Below are positions 53,364 to 63,657 of a stretch of DNA of 64,000 bases, one piece after another. This stretch comes from Acidomonas methanolica (GTDB lineage Bacteria; Pseudomonadota; Alphaproteobacteria; Acetobacterales; Acetobacteraceae). The stretch spans positions 286,950 through 350,949 of the forward strand of contig NZ_SLZN01000002.1 of NCBI RefSeq assembly GCF_004346035.1, read 5' to 3'. The notes under the pieces are model-generated. The model ran no database searches, was not told the DNA's origin, and saw nothing but the letters and a program-made list of their open reading frames with translations. How positions within the stretch are numbered: position 1 is the stretch's first letter; every line of letters starts with the position of its first letter. Made by a program: the position numbers and the translations under genes.

Positions 53364-53586
53364 AGAATGATGCCTTCAGGCCGGCGCCGATTTTCCAAAG
53401 CAAATTTCAGGGTGCTCCGCGCGCAAGTTCGTTCCGAAAAATTTCCATTAGAAAATCCGGCCTCATAATCGTCTTAGAAGAAGAGGGCTGAAATCAGGCA
53501 GGGCGAGACACGGAGACGATGACGCTTTATATCTTCAAGAAATGCGACTTAGTATCATCATCATTTTCAAACGATGAGCGAACGCC

Positions 53587-54825
53587 ATGACCACCACGAC
53601 GTTGCGCCGCTGGTTCGTCGTCCACAAATGGACGAGCCTGATCTGCACGCTGTTCCTGCTGGTGGTCTGCGTGACCGGGCTGCCGATGCTGTTTTCCGAG
53701 CAGATCTGGGATGCGTTCGTGGGGGATGACGATCCGCCCTATGAAGTGCTGCCGCCCGGCACGCCCAACGCCAGTCTCGACGTCATGGTCGCGAAGGCGC
53801 GGGTGATGTTTCCCGGCCAGATCGTCACACAGGTCAACCCCGACGACGATGAACCGGCGGTGCTGGTGTCGATGGCCCCGAGCTGGCAGGCGCTCAAGGA
53901 CGACGAGAAATACCCCGACCGCCATTCGGGTCACTGGATCAAGTTCGACGCCCGCACCGCGAAGGTGCTGAAACAGTCTCCGCCTTCCGATGCGCCGAAA
54001 AAGCCCCGCACCTGGACCGGGATCATCCTCGGCACGGCGACACGCCTGCATATGAACCTGTTTGCTGGCCTGCCCGGCGCGCTGTTCATGGGTGTTATGG
54101 GCGTTCTGTTCGTCGCCTCTCTGGTCTCGGGGACGGTGCTTTACGGCCGCTATATGAAGCGCCTGCCTTTCGGCACCGTGCGGCGTGATCGGGCGGCGCG
54201 CCTGACATGGCTGGACCTGCACAATCTGCTGGGCGCCGCCACGCTGGCCTGGGCGCTGGTGGTTGGTTTCACCGGCTTCGTCAATGAATTGCAGACGCCG
54301 CTCTTCGGATTGTGGCGCATCACGGATGTGCGCCAGATCCTCAAGCCTTATGCCGGTTTGCCTGAGGTCTCGCAGGCGCATCTGTCCTCGGTGCAGGCGG
54401 CGTTCGACACGGCGGCGAAGGCAGCACCCGGCAACAAGGTCACGGGGCTGTCCTTCCCCGGCGCGCCCTTCGGCAGTCCGGTGCATTATGTGCTGTGGAC
54501 GCATGGTGCAACACCGTTGCGCGGCCGCCTGTTCACGCCGGTTCTGGTCGATGCACGCACGGGTGCGCTGACCGGGGCTTACCCGATGCCATGGTATCTG
54601 CGCTTCCTCGAAATCTCCCGCCCGCTGCATTTCGGCGATTACGGCGGACTTCCGCTCAAGGTGCTCTGGGCGTTGCTCGATCTGGTCGTGATCGCCGTTC
54701 TGGTCAGTGGTGTCGTGCTGTGGGCCGCGAAGCGTCGGATCGCGACCGATATGCGCCTGCGCGCGCTCGGTTTCGATCCGGACGATGTGGAGACTGTGCC
54801 GACACTTGGGGAGGCGATGCGATGA
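53587..54825 (+). CDS. PepSY-TM membrane protein (probable siderophore reductase)
   Basis: A 412-residue PepSY-associated membrane protein with four helices (WTSLICTLFLLVVCVTGLPM at the N-terminus, FMGVMGVLFVASLVSGTVLY, LLGAATLAWALVVGFTGFVN and LLDLVVIAVLVSGVVLWAAK). The conserved membrane His residues (VHKWTS, RLHMNLF, WLDLHNLL) may bind heme. Proteins of this kind next to siderophore receptors are believed to reduce ferric siderophore. It overlaps the next small gene by 4 bases (ATGA). It begins the run PepSY, small TM, exbB, exbD, tonB, Fur-like. Confidence 0.88.
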   Translation: MTTTTLRRWFVVHKWTSLICTLFLLVVCVTGLPMLFSEQIWDAFVGDDDPPYEVLPPGTPNASLDVMVAKARVMFPGQIVTQVNPDDDEPAVLVSMAPSWQALKDDEKYPDRHSGHWIKFDARTAKVLKQSPPSDAPKKPRTWTGIILGTATRLHMNLFAGLPGALFMGVMGVLFVASLVSGTVLYGRYMKRLPFGTVRRDRAARLTWLDLHNLLGAATLAWALVVGFTGFVNELQTPLFGLWRITDVRQILKPYAGLPEVSQAHLSSVQAAFDTAAKAAPGNKVTGLSFPGAPFGSPVHYVLWTHGATPLRGRLFTPVLVDARTGALTGAYPMPWYLRFLEISRPLHFGDYGGLPLKVLWALLDLVVIAVLVSGVVLWAAKRRIATDMRLRALGFDPDDVETVPTLGEAMR

Positions 54826-55063
54826 ACGCCGCGCCGCCGATGCCGCCACCGTCATCTTCCCCCTCGCGCACGCCTGTCGCGGTCTGGCCCTGGCCGATTG
54901 CTCTGAGTCTGCTGACGGTATTCGGTTTGCTGTCGGCACTGTTGGGCCAGCATGGCATCTGGCTCGCGCTGTCCTGGACAAGCCTTTCCATTCCCCTCGT
55001 CGTGATGTTCGCCTGCCTCGTCCGGGCACGGCGCCGCACGCCCCTTTCCAATGGAGGTCAGTC

Positions 55064-55067
<4 letters not shown>
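54822..55067 (+). CDS. Small two-helix membrane protein in the ExbB operon
   Basis: An 81-residue protein. Residues 1-18 are Pro/Ser-rich. Two hydrophobic segments follow: WPWPIALSLLTVFGLLSALL and IWLALSWTSLSIPLVVMFAC. It starts by ATGA overlap with the PepSY gene and overlaps exbB by 4 bases. Small membrane proteins are often found at this place in PepSY/ExbB operons; I do not recognise a named family. It probably assists the PepSY protein. Confidence 0.7.
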
Positions 55068-55804
<737 letters not shown>

Positions 55805-55810
55805 ACGGCG

Positions 55811-56308
55811 ATGATCCGCATCCGCCACGCCGACGAAACGCCGCATGAGGCGCACGAGATCAATGTCACGCCGTTCATCGACGTGATGCTGGTGCTGCTG
55901 GTGATCTTCATGGTCACCGCTCCGCTGACGACCGTGAACGTGCCGGTCGATCTGCCCTCCTCCTCCGAGAAGCCGACGCCACGACCGGACGATCCGGTGT
56001 TCCTGACCGTCAAGGCCGATCATGGTCTGGCGCTCGGGGAGGATGACATCGCTGCCGATGCACTGCCCGGCGCATTGGAAACTGCAACCAAGGGCAACAA
56101 GGACGAACGGATTTTCCTGCGTGCCGACAAAACCGTGGATTACGGCACGCTGATGGGCGTGATGGACAGGCTGCGCCGTGCTGGCTATCTCAAGGTCGCG
56201 CTGGTCAACCTCCAGGGCCAGGAAGAAGGAAGCGAAGCGGGGGCAACAGCCGGGTCCGTTGGCAATGTCGCTCCTGCCGTGGCCGCTCCTCCGGGAGGGC
56301 GACCATGA
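55811..56308 (+). CDS. exbD: Biopolymer transport protein ExbD
   Basis: ExbD couples proton flow to TonB motion. The protein has 165 residues. The N-terminal helix EINVTPFIDVMLVLLVIFMV carries the catalytic Asp25 (the D in FIDVM). A periplasmic domain follows (about 50-145). Its C-terminal tail after LVNLQGQEEG is Gly/Ala-rich and longer than usual. The stop overlaps the tonB start by 4 bases. Well conserved and clearly functional. Confidence 0.96.
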   Translation: MIRIRHADETPHEAHEINVTPFIDVMLVLLVIFMVTAPLTTVNVPVDLPSSSEKPTPRPDDPVFLTVKADHGLALGEDDIAADALPGALETATKGNKDERIFLRADKTVDYGTLMGVMDRLRRAGYLKVALVNLQGQEEGSEAGATAGSVGNVAPAVAAPPGGRP

Positions 56309-57156
56309 CCGACGGAGCCACGACTTCCACCGCTCCCGCCCCGGCGTTCGCCGAGTGGTATGAAGGTCAGCTTCACCGGGAACGCCGGGCAGAGGCGATC
56401 CGCTGGGGCGCTTCGCTGCTGATCGTGGCGGCGGTGACGGGCGGCATGATCGGGTGGATCATGCGTCTGCCACCTCCGGTGATGCCGACGCCGGAGCCCC
56501 CTCCCGCCGCGATTGCCATCGACATGGCCCCTGAACCGGTCTCGACCCCGGCGCCGCCGACCGATGTCCCGCCCGGTCCACAACAGACCCAGTCCATTCC
56601 CGATCCGGAACCGGTCGATCCGCCCAAGATCACGGCGCCGCCGTCGCCTGCGCCCCATCCCTCGGTTCCAGTGCCCAAACCGGAAAAACCCCGCAAGGTG
56701 GTGAAGAAACACAAACCCGCGCCGATGCTCAAAAAGCCGATCCCGGACAAGACGCCACCCGCCGACGCCACGACCGCGCCGCCATCGTCGGAAGCTCCGC
56801 CTGCGCCAGTGCAGGCGGCCCCCGCGCCGGGCGCGTCGTCGTCAAAAGCGTCGCACGACCCGGCAACCTGGCAGGGCGCGCTTCTGGCACGGCTTGAGCA
56901 GTTCAAGCGCTATCCGTCCGACGCCATGGAAGACCATCAGGAAGGCGTGCCGATCGTTACCTTTTCCATGGACCGCAAGGGTCATGTGCTCTCGGTGCAT
57001 CTGGAGAGCAGTTCCGGGCACAGGCTGCTGGACCAGGAAGCCGTGGCGCTGCCCAAGCGCGCTGATCCCCTGCCGCCGCCACCAGTCGACGTGACGGGCG
57101 ATCCGGTCACGCTGACCGTGCCGATACAGTTTTATATCAACCAGGAACACAACTGA
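56305..57156 (+). CDS. tonB: TonB energy-transducing protein
   Basis: A TonB protein of 283 residues that links ExbB/ExbD to the outer-membrane receptor. One helix, WGASLLIVAAVTGGMIGWIM, anchors it. A long Pro/Lys-rich region (about 55-180), including PKPEKPRKVVKKHKPAPMLK, spans the periplasm. The C-terminal domain holds LLARLEQFKRYPSDAMEDHQ and EGVPIVTFSMDRKGHVLSVH, typical of TonB_C, and ends VPIQFYINQEHN. It overlaps exbD by 4 bases. It is clearly paired with this receptor locus but may serve others. Confidence 0.95.
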   Translation: MTDGATTSTAPAPAFAEWYEGQLHRERRAEAIRWGASLLIVAAVTGGMIGWIMRLPPPVMPTPEPPPAAIAIDMAPEPVSTPAPPTDVPPGPQQTQSIPDPEPVDPPKITAPPSPAPHPSVPVPKPEKPRKVVKKHKPAPMLKKPIPDKTPPADATTAPPSSEAPPAPVQAAPAPGASSSKASHDPATWQGALLARLEQFKRYPSDAMEDHQEGVPIVTFSMDRKGHVLSVHLESSSGHRLLDQEAVALPKRADPLPPPPVDVTGDPVTLTVPIQFYINQEHN

Positions 57157-57197
57157 TATTCGCCGCCTTTCCCGCAGATCGTGACAGGATCAATGCC

Positions 57198-57713
57198 ATG
57201 CTCGCCTCTCCCGAACACCGCCTTTCGCCTCCCGACGTGCAGAAAATCCGGGCCGGCATGGGGGCAAGCGGCAAGCGGGTCCGGCAGATCGAACGGCGCT
57301 GTCGCGCGGTCGGCTTCAAGATGACCGACGTGCGCCGCGTTCTCCTGCACGGTATTGTGGAAGCCGGTGAAGGCGCCACGGCTGTCGAGATCTGGAAGGT
57401 CCTGCGTGGGATGATCGCAGGCCATGTCCCCAGTCAGGGCTCCCTCCAGCGGAACCTCAATCTTCTGGTTGAACACGGCGTGCTGCATCGTGATGTCGGC
57501 AGCGACAGGGTGTGGCGTTATCGCGTCGCGCCGAAAGACAGGCCGACGCTGGCGGTGACGTTCGTGGACGCCGGCACCGGGCGCGAGATCGCCTGTCATG
57601 CGCCGGAAGTCGCGGAGCTGCTGCGCCGGATCGCTGCCCGGCACGGTCTCGCCGTGCGGGAAGCCTCGATCACCGTTGCGCCGTCATCGGTCTGCGCCGG
57701 GGAGGCTCGCTGA
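57198..57713 (+). CDS. Divergent Fur-family regulator lacking the usual metal ligands
   Basis: A 171-residue Fur-superfamily protein. The winged-helix DNA-binding part is clear: GFKMTDVRRVLLHGIVEAGE, TAVEIWKVLRGMIAGHVPSQ and GSLQRNLNLLVEHGVLHRDV. The dimerisation half follows (LAVTFVDAGTGREIACHAPE to LAVREASITVAP). The usual HHxH/CxxC metal motifs are absent; the sequence reads RPTLAVTFVDAG where relatives have HHDHLICLDCG. Only one Cys-His pair (ACHAP) is near. It may sense a ligand other than Fe(II), or act as a plain repressor. It ends the exb/ton operon, 41 bases after tonB. Confidence 0.75.
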   Translation: MLASPEHRLSPPDVQKIRAGMGASGKRVRQIERRCRAVGFKMTDVRRVLLHGIVEAGEGATAVEIWKVLRGMIAGHVPSQGSLQRNLNLLVEHGVLHRDVGSDRVWRYRVAPKDRPTLAVTFVDAGTGREIACHAPEVAELLRRIAARHGLAVREASITVAPSSVCAGEAR

Positions 57714-57805
57714 ATTCCGGAATATTTTTTCGTCCGGCCGGTGAAAAGCCGCCGGCGTCGATCGTCTTATAGACAGAGCCCTCCGGCGGGGACGGGGCGT
57801 TCCCT

Positions 57806-60800
57806 TTGACCTTCATCGCCTTTTTCGTCCGTCGCCCGGTCGCGACGACGCTGCTTCTGGTCGCCGCCGTGCTGTCGGGTCTTCTGGCCCTGCCGTCGCT
57901 GCCCGTTTCCGATCTGCCGGATGTCAGTGTCCCGGTCATTTCCGTCTCCGCCAGCAATGCGGGCGGCACGCCGGAGACCATGGCCCGCACGGTCGCCGCA
58001 CCTCTGGAGCGTCATCTCGGCGCCATCGCCGGCGTCACGCAGATGCAGTCGGTCTCCACGCGCGGCGAGACCATGATCTCGCTCGGCTTCGAGGTCGGGC
58101 GCGATCTCAACGGCGCCGCGCGCGACGTCGAGGCGGCTATCCGCGCGGCGCGGGCCGATCTGCCGAAAACACCGGGTTTCGATCCCCGCTATCATCGCGC
58201 CAATCCGAATGCGACGCCGGTGCTGATCCTCGCGGTCACACCCGGAATGATGGCGATGCCGCGTCTGTATGATCTGGTGAACGTCACGCTGCGCCCCATG
58301 CTGCTTCAGGTGCCGGGGGTGGGCGATGTCAAGCTCCTGGGCAGTTCGGCGCCCGCCGTGCGCGTGGCCATGAATCCACTGGCCTTCTTCAAATACAGCA
58401 TGGGCTTCGAAAACCTGCGCGCGGCGCTGGCCTCCGCCAACGCGCATACGCCCAAAGGCGTCATCGATACGCATGGCCAGCGTTTCCAGCTGTTGGTCAA
58501 CGATCAGGCGGAACGCGCCGCCGACTACCGGAACCTGATCATCGCGTACAAGAACAATCGTCCCATCCGGCTCAACGACGTCGCGACCGTGAGCGACAGC
58601 ATGCAGGACGTCAACGCCGCCGCCTTCTTCGATGGCAAGCCGGCCCTGACGCTCATGGTGCGCGCCCAGCCGGGGGCCAATCTGGTCGGCAGTCGATGCG
58701 GTGACAGCGCGCCTGCCACGCCTGCGCACGCTGATGCCGCCGGGGGCGGACATCGTCATCGCCCGGGACGGCTCCGTCGTGATCCGCTCCTCCCTGCGCC
58801 ATACGATCGTCACCCTGCTGCTCGCCTGTGTGCTGGCGCTGGGCGTGGTCTGGGCGTTCCTGCGCTCCGCCACCGCGGCGCTGGCGGCGGCAATCGTCGT
58901 GCCATGCTGCCTGATCGCCAGTCTCGGCCCGATGCACCTGGCAGGGTTCGGGCTGGACAATCTCTCGCTGATGGCCCTGACCGTGGTGACGGGGCTGGTG
59001 GTGGATGACGCCATCGTGGTGATCGAGAACATCATGCGCCATCGTGCTCTCGGGCTGTCGATCGAGGATGCGGCGATCATGGGCGGAAGCGAGGTGGTGT
59101 TCACCCTGCTGTCCATCACGATCTCGGTGCTGGCGGTGTTCGCGCCGATCGGACTGGCGCCCGGCCTCACCGGGCGGCTGTTCGGGGAATTCGCGGGCAC
59201 GGTCGGGATTGCGGTTACGGTGTCGCTGGTGCTGTCCTGTGTCGTGACGCCTTGTCTGACGGCGACCCTTCTGCGGCTCACGGAAGCCCGGCATCCCGCC
59301 AGGAGCGGGAACGCGCCGAGCGAGGAGGAAAGCCGGGTCGCCGGTCTCTATCCGCGCATCCTGGATCTCTGTCTGCTTCATCCGGGCAAGACGGTGCTGC
59401 TGCTGCCCCTGACGCTTCTGGTCGCATTGATCCTGTTCGCCCGCATGCCGAAGATCGTGTTCCCGAAACAGGATATCGGCATCGTCTCCGGCGGCTCGCG
59501 CGCCGACGGCGCCACGTTGGAGGATACGAGGGCACGCATCGCGCGCTTCAGCCGGGTCATGCTGTCCGATCCGGCCGTCTCGCATGTCGTGGCCTATCTG
59601 GATACCTCGGAGGGATCGAGCCATGGCATGGTCTTCGCGACCTTGCGCGATATGACCGACCGAAGGGACAGCGCCGCCACGATCGCCCGGCGCATCGCGG
59701 CGGCCATGCGGCATGAACGCCACGGCGAATATCATGCCCAGGCCCCCGGCAACCTGATGACGCGGGTGGGGTCGAACAGTTCCGGCCTCAGCTACATCCT
59801 GCGCAGCGACGACGAGCGGCTGCCCGGCCCAGCGGCCCGACGACTGGCGCGGGCGCTCAGGCGACATCCGGAATTCACCAATGTCGAAGAGGACAGCGAT
59901 CCGCCAGGCGAGAGCCTGTCCTTTGCCATCAACCGTGATATCGCCGCCCGGCTGGGTGTCACGCCGCAGGTGATCGGCTCGGCCCTCTCCGACGCATTCG
60001 GGCAGATCACCGCCTCGGTCGTCTATAGCTGGCGGGGGCAGTATAATGTCGTCATGACATTGCAGGACCAGTTCCTGCACGATCCGGCGCTGCTTCGGAA
60101 TTTCTGGGTCAGCCCGTCCGGCGGTTCGGCCTCCGGCAGTGCGGCGTCGAACACGATCCGTGTGACCACGCAGGGAGCGGCCGGCGGGTCGTCCGCGCTT
60201 GCGGCGACGGCGTTTCGCAACCAGATCGCCAATGCGCTGGCCGGCGGCGTCACGGCCTCCACAGGGGCGGCCGTTGCGACAGGAACCGAGACGCTGGTGC
60301 CGCTTTCAATGGTGGCAACGCTTGCCCCGACCCTTGACCCGGCAAGCGTCACGCATCTGGGCTATGCCAGCTCGGCCTCGATCGCGCTGGACCTGGCCCC
60401 CGGCGTGAGTCTTGAGCGCGCGCACGCCATCATCGATGCGGAAAGCCGCGCGCTGTCTTTGCCGGCGGCCCTCAGCGGCGTCCTGCAGAGCGATGAAGGG
60501 GACGCGGGCAAAAGCACGCAGGATAGCGAGATGCTGGTGCTCGGCGCGATCGTCGCGGTCTATCTCACGCTGGGCATCCTCTATGAAAACCCGTTTCACC
60601 CGCTGACGATCCTGTCCACCGTGCCCTCGGCAGGCATCGGCGCGGTTCTGGGGCTCGACCTGTTCGGGCTGCCGTTCTCGGGCATGGCGGTCGTGGCGAT
60701 GCTGCTGTTGACCGGCATCTCGCTCAAGAACGCCATCATGCTGGTCGATTTCGCGGTGCTGGCCCAACGCACACGGGCTCTCACACCCCGCGCCGCGATC

Positions 60801-61100
60801 CGCGAGGCGGCCCTGCTGCGGCTGCGGCCCATCCTGATGACCACTGGCGCCGCCGCTCTCGGCGCGCTGCCGCTGGCCGTCATGGGCGGCTACGGCATGG
60901 AATTGCGTCAGCCGCTCGGCATCGCCCTGATCGGCGGCCTCGTGGTCAGCCAGATCCAGACCATGCTCACCACGCCCGCGCTTTATATGCTGATCGCACA
61001 TCTCCAGGCCGCCAGCCGCGCATATCGGGCGCGCCGCGTCGGAGAGAAGGCCAAAGGCAGGGGGTGTGATGCGCCGCACGACCACGGCAAACGTCGATGA
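57806..61100 (+). pseudogene. RND efflux permease (HAE1/MdtC-like) with a frameshift
   Basis: A multidrug RND permease of about 1,100 residues split into two frames. The first part from a TTG at 57806 encodes MTFIAFFVRRPVATTLLLVA and the periplasmic domain to about ANLVG. At about 58691 one extra base shifts the frame; the second part continues VDAVTARLPRLRTLMPPGAD through all later helices, with the proton-relay VDDAIVVIENIM, to the stop at 61100. No membrane-fusion partner or outer-membrane factor is adjacent. It is either a recent pseudogene or a sequencing error; the rest is intact. Confidence 0.85.
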
Positions 61101-61411
61101 CAGCTTTGCCTCCGGCCATTTCGCTCGACAGTCTTGCGCCCGCGGAGCGGATCGCCCTGTGTTGGATTCGTGCGTTGATGGGACGCGTCATGCACGGCAA
61201 AAGCGTTACATGGAAGGGCGCGCGCCGAAAGCTCCGCGAAGCCCTCTATATCGCGGCCACATCTGCCTCCCGCCGCGTGCCCGTACTCATCGCCATGCGG
61301 GATGAGCGCCAAGGGCAAGGCACCCAGACCATCCTTATCGCCGTCGCGCGCCAGCTTCCCGTCATCCTCAATGCCATGATCCAGAAAGGTCAGCCTTTGC
61401 AGATCACATGA
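61097..61411 (+). mobile_element. IS110-family transposase C-terminal tail joined to an unknown N-terminal piece
   Basis: A 104-residue frame that overlaps the RND stop by ATGA. From about 61205 it encodes REALYIAATSASRRVPVLIA and ILIAVARQLPVILNAMIQKG, the conserved end of IS110/IS116/IS902 transposases. The first 35 residues (MTALPPAISLDSLAPAERIA...) are not IS110 and not recognised; they may be the start of another gene cut by the element. Only a fragment of transposase is left. Confidence 0.7.
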
Positions 61412-61454
61412 TCAACACAGTTGGCCCCCCGTAACTGCCTGTAACAACCGGGCG

Positions 61455-62402
61455 TCACATAGCGCTGGCGTTCCGACGCATGGCCTGGGGCGGCTGGCCA
61501 AACGCTCGGAGAAACGCCCTGCGCATGCGTTCGGGATTATGGAAGCCCGCGTTGGCCGCGATGGTCTCAATAGGGGTATCGGAATGCTCCACGCGCTCTC
61601 GGGCGGCTTCGAGACGCAGCCGTTCGACGGCTTTGGCCGGACTCATGCCGACGGAGAGGCGGAACGTCCTCGTGAAGTTGCGTGGGCTCATCGCCATCCG
61701 GTCGGCCAGCGTCTCGACGGTCAACCGGTTATGGAGATGGGAGCGTATCCAACCAAGCAACTCGGTGAAGCGTCCCTCACCCCCGCCCATCTCCAGCAAT
61801 GCCGAAAACTGCGATTGTCCGCCTGGTCGCCGGTGGAACACGACCATCTGTTGTGCCACGCGTCGGGACAGCGCGTCCCCCAGATCGTCGCCGATCAGGG
61901 CCAGCGCCAGATCAATGCCCGCGCTGATCCCTGCCGAGGTCCAGACGGCCCCATCCTGAATATGGATGGCATCGGGGTCGACCCGCACATGGGGAAACAG
62001 TCGTATAAACTCCTCGGCTCGCTGCCAGTGGGTTGTGGCGCGTCTTCCATCGAGCAGACTGGCCGCCGCCAGCAGGAAGGCTCCGGAGCAGACACTGCAC
62101 AGCCGCCGTGTATCGTTCGTCCGCGCGCGAAGAAACGCACGCAGATCCGGACAGTGCATGGCGTTACGGCTGCCGTCACCGCCGACCACGATCAGCGTGT
62201 CGAGCGGGCCTGCGTCCCGCACCCCCGTCGTGTCCAGCACAATGCCGGCGGAAGACCGGATGGAGCCACCGTCGCGTGACAGGAGCGTCAGCGCATAGGC
62301 GTCGCCCGCCATGCGCCCGGCAATCTCGAACGCCGTAATCGGACCGGCTGCGTCGAGGAGCTGGAAATCGGGATAGAGCAGAATGCCGATGCATCGTGTC
62401 AT
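61455..62402 (-). CDS. GlxA-family transcriptional regulator (DJ-1/PfpI + AraC HTH)
   Basis: A 315-residue regulator. Residues about 1-180 form a DJ-1/PfpI-like domain with the nucleophile-elbow region RRLCSVCSGAFLLAAASLLD. Residues about 210-310 carry two AraC-type helix-turn-helix motifs, ETLADRMAMSPRNFTRTFRL and PIETIAANAGFHNPERMRRA. This is the GlxA layout. It is divergent from a second PfpI-domain gene 80 bases away, which is probably its target. The ligand is unknown; some relatives control isonitrile or amine metabolism. Confidence 0.93.
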   Translation of the reverse strand: MTRCIGILLYPDFQLLDAAGPITAFEIAGRMAGDAYALTLLSRDGGSIRSSAGIVLDTTGVRDAGPLDTLIVVGGDGSRNAMHCPDLRAFLRARTNDTRRLCSVCSGAFLLAAASLLDGRRATTHWQRAEEFIRLFPHVRVDPDAIHIQDGAVWTSAGISAGIDLALALIGDDLGDALSRRVAQQMVVFHRRPGGQSQFSALLEMGGGEGRFTELLGWIRSHLHNRLTVETLADRMAMSPRNFTRTFRLSVGMSPAKAVERLRLEAARERVEHSDTPIETIAANAGFHNPERMRRAFLRAFGQPPQAMRRNASAM

Positions 62403-62482
62403 GGCCCGGAATGAGGGATCATTGTCCTTTCGTCAAGCGCGGCTCCGGGGAACAGTGATGCCCGTGCCCGAAGGAGTCCCTC

Positions 62483-63178
62483 ATGAGCCGATTGCCGTTC
62501 CGCATCCTCTTTGCCGTCTATCCTGGCATGACCCAGCTGGATTTTACGGGACCACACCAGTTTCTCTCCCGCATGCCCGGCAGCGAGACCATCGTCGCCA
62601 GCCTCATCGGGGGCGCGGTGCCCAGCGAAGGCCTGGTCTTCGCCGACACGCGTCGGCTGTCTGACGTGGCCGGGTGCGATCTGCTGTGCGTGCCAGGGGG
62701 TCTCAATGCGCTCGATGTGGCGCTGGACGACGCATTCGTCGCAGAAATCCGGCGGCTCGGCGGTGGCGCGCGTTACGTCACATCGGTCTGCACCGGCTCT
62801 CTCATTCTTGGAGCAGCGGGTCTGCTGCATGGCAAACGGGCGGCCTGCCACTGGGCGTGGCGTCATCTTCTGCCGCTGTTTGGCGCCATACCCGACGAAG
62901 GGCGCGTAGTGCGGGACGGGCGCGTGTTCACTGGTGGCGGGGTAACCGCAGGTATTGATTTTGCTTTGACCGTATTGGCCGAGATCGCTGGCGCGGAGGT
63001 GGCTCAGACGCTACAGCTCGGTCTCGAATACGCTCCCGCACCGCCATTCACTTCCGGCAGGCCGGAAACCGCATCGCCAAAGATTTTGGCTGGTTACCGC
63101 GATCAGATCGCACCGCTTCTGACCAGACGCGAGGCACAGGCGCGGGAAGCGGCAGCCTCTTTATCTTTGATCTCTTGA
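62483..63178 (+). CDS. DJ-1/PfpI-family protein (isonitrile hydratase-like)
   Basis: A 231-residue enzyme of the DJ-1/PfpI superfamily, similar to isonitrile hydratase InhA. The nucleophile Cys is in [20 protein letters not shown], and the acidic partner in [20 protein letters not shown]. It has no HTH domain. The GlxA-type gene on the other strand likely controls it. The next gene (DUF1348) follows 14 bases later. The substrate is inferred from the family only. Confidence 0.87.
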   Translation: MSRLPFRILFAVYPGMTQLDFTGPHQFLSRMPGSETIVASLIGGAVPSEGLVFADTRRLSDVAGCDLLCVPGGLNALDVALDDAFVAEIRRLGGGARYVTSVCTGSLILGAAGLLHGKRAACHWAWRHLLPLFGAIPDEGRVVRDGRVFTGGGVTAGIDFALTVLAEIAGAEVAQTLQLGLEYAPAPPFTSGRPETASPKILAGYRDQIAPLLTRREAQAREAAASLSLIS

Positions 63179-63192
63179 ACAGGAGGCATACC

Positions 63193-63657
63193 ATGTCCCG
63201 TCCGCCGTTGCCGCCTTTCGATGCCGAGACCGCCGCGATCAAGACACGGCTGGCCGAGGATGCATGGAACAGTCGTGATCCCGAGAAGGTCGCGCTCGCC
63301 TATACGCCTGACAGCCAGTGGCGCAACCGGGAAACATTCGTGCGGGGGAGGCAGGAGATCGTCTCTTTTCTGGTCCGCAAATGGGCCCGTGAGCATGAGT
63401 ATCGGCTCATCAAGGAGGTCTGGGCGTTCCGGGAGAACAGGATCGCGGTGCGGTTCGCTTATGAGTGGCATGACGAGGAGGGACGGTGGTTTCGGTCCTA
63501 CGGCAATGAAAACTGGGAGTTCGACGAGAGCGGTTTGATGCGACGTCGCATCGCCTCGATCAATGATCTGACGATCGATGTCGGCGCCCGGCTTTTTCAT
63601 TGGCCGCAAGGGCGCCGGCCGGACGATCATCCGGGCCTTTCGGATCTGGGACTTTGA
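63193..63657 (+). CDS. DUF1348/NTF2-like protein
   Basis: A 154-residue protein of the DUF1348 family with an NTF2/SnoaL-like cone fold. Typical strings are [40 protein letters not shown] and [20 protein letters not shown]. The start at 63193 has an AGGAGG ribosome site seven bases upstream; an in-frame TTG at 63175 is less likely. It is co-transcribed with the PfpI gene. Function unknown, possibly a small-molecule isomerase or binding protein. Confidence 0.87.
   Translation: MSRPPLPPFDAETAAIKTRLAEDAWNSRDPEKVALAYTPDSQWRNRETFVRGRQEIVSFLVRKWAREHEYRLIKEVWAFRENRIAVRFAYEWHDEEGRWFRSYGNENWEFDESGLMRRRIASINDLTIDVGARLFHWPQGRRPDDHPGLSDLGL

Noticed and set aside
53545..53575. A second Fur box upstream of the PepSY/exb operon
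   Set aside because: The ATCATCATCATTTTC stretch is AT-rich, but too few positions match the 7-1-7 pattern to support a call.
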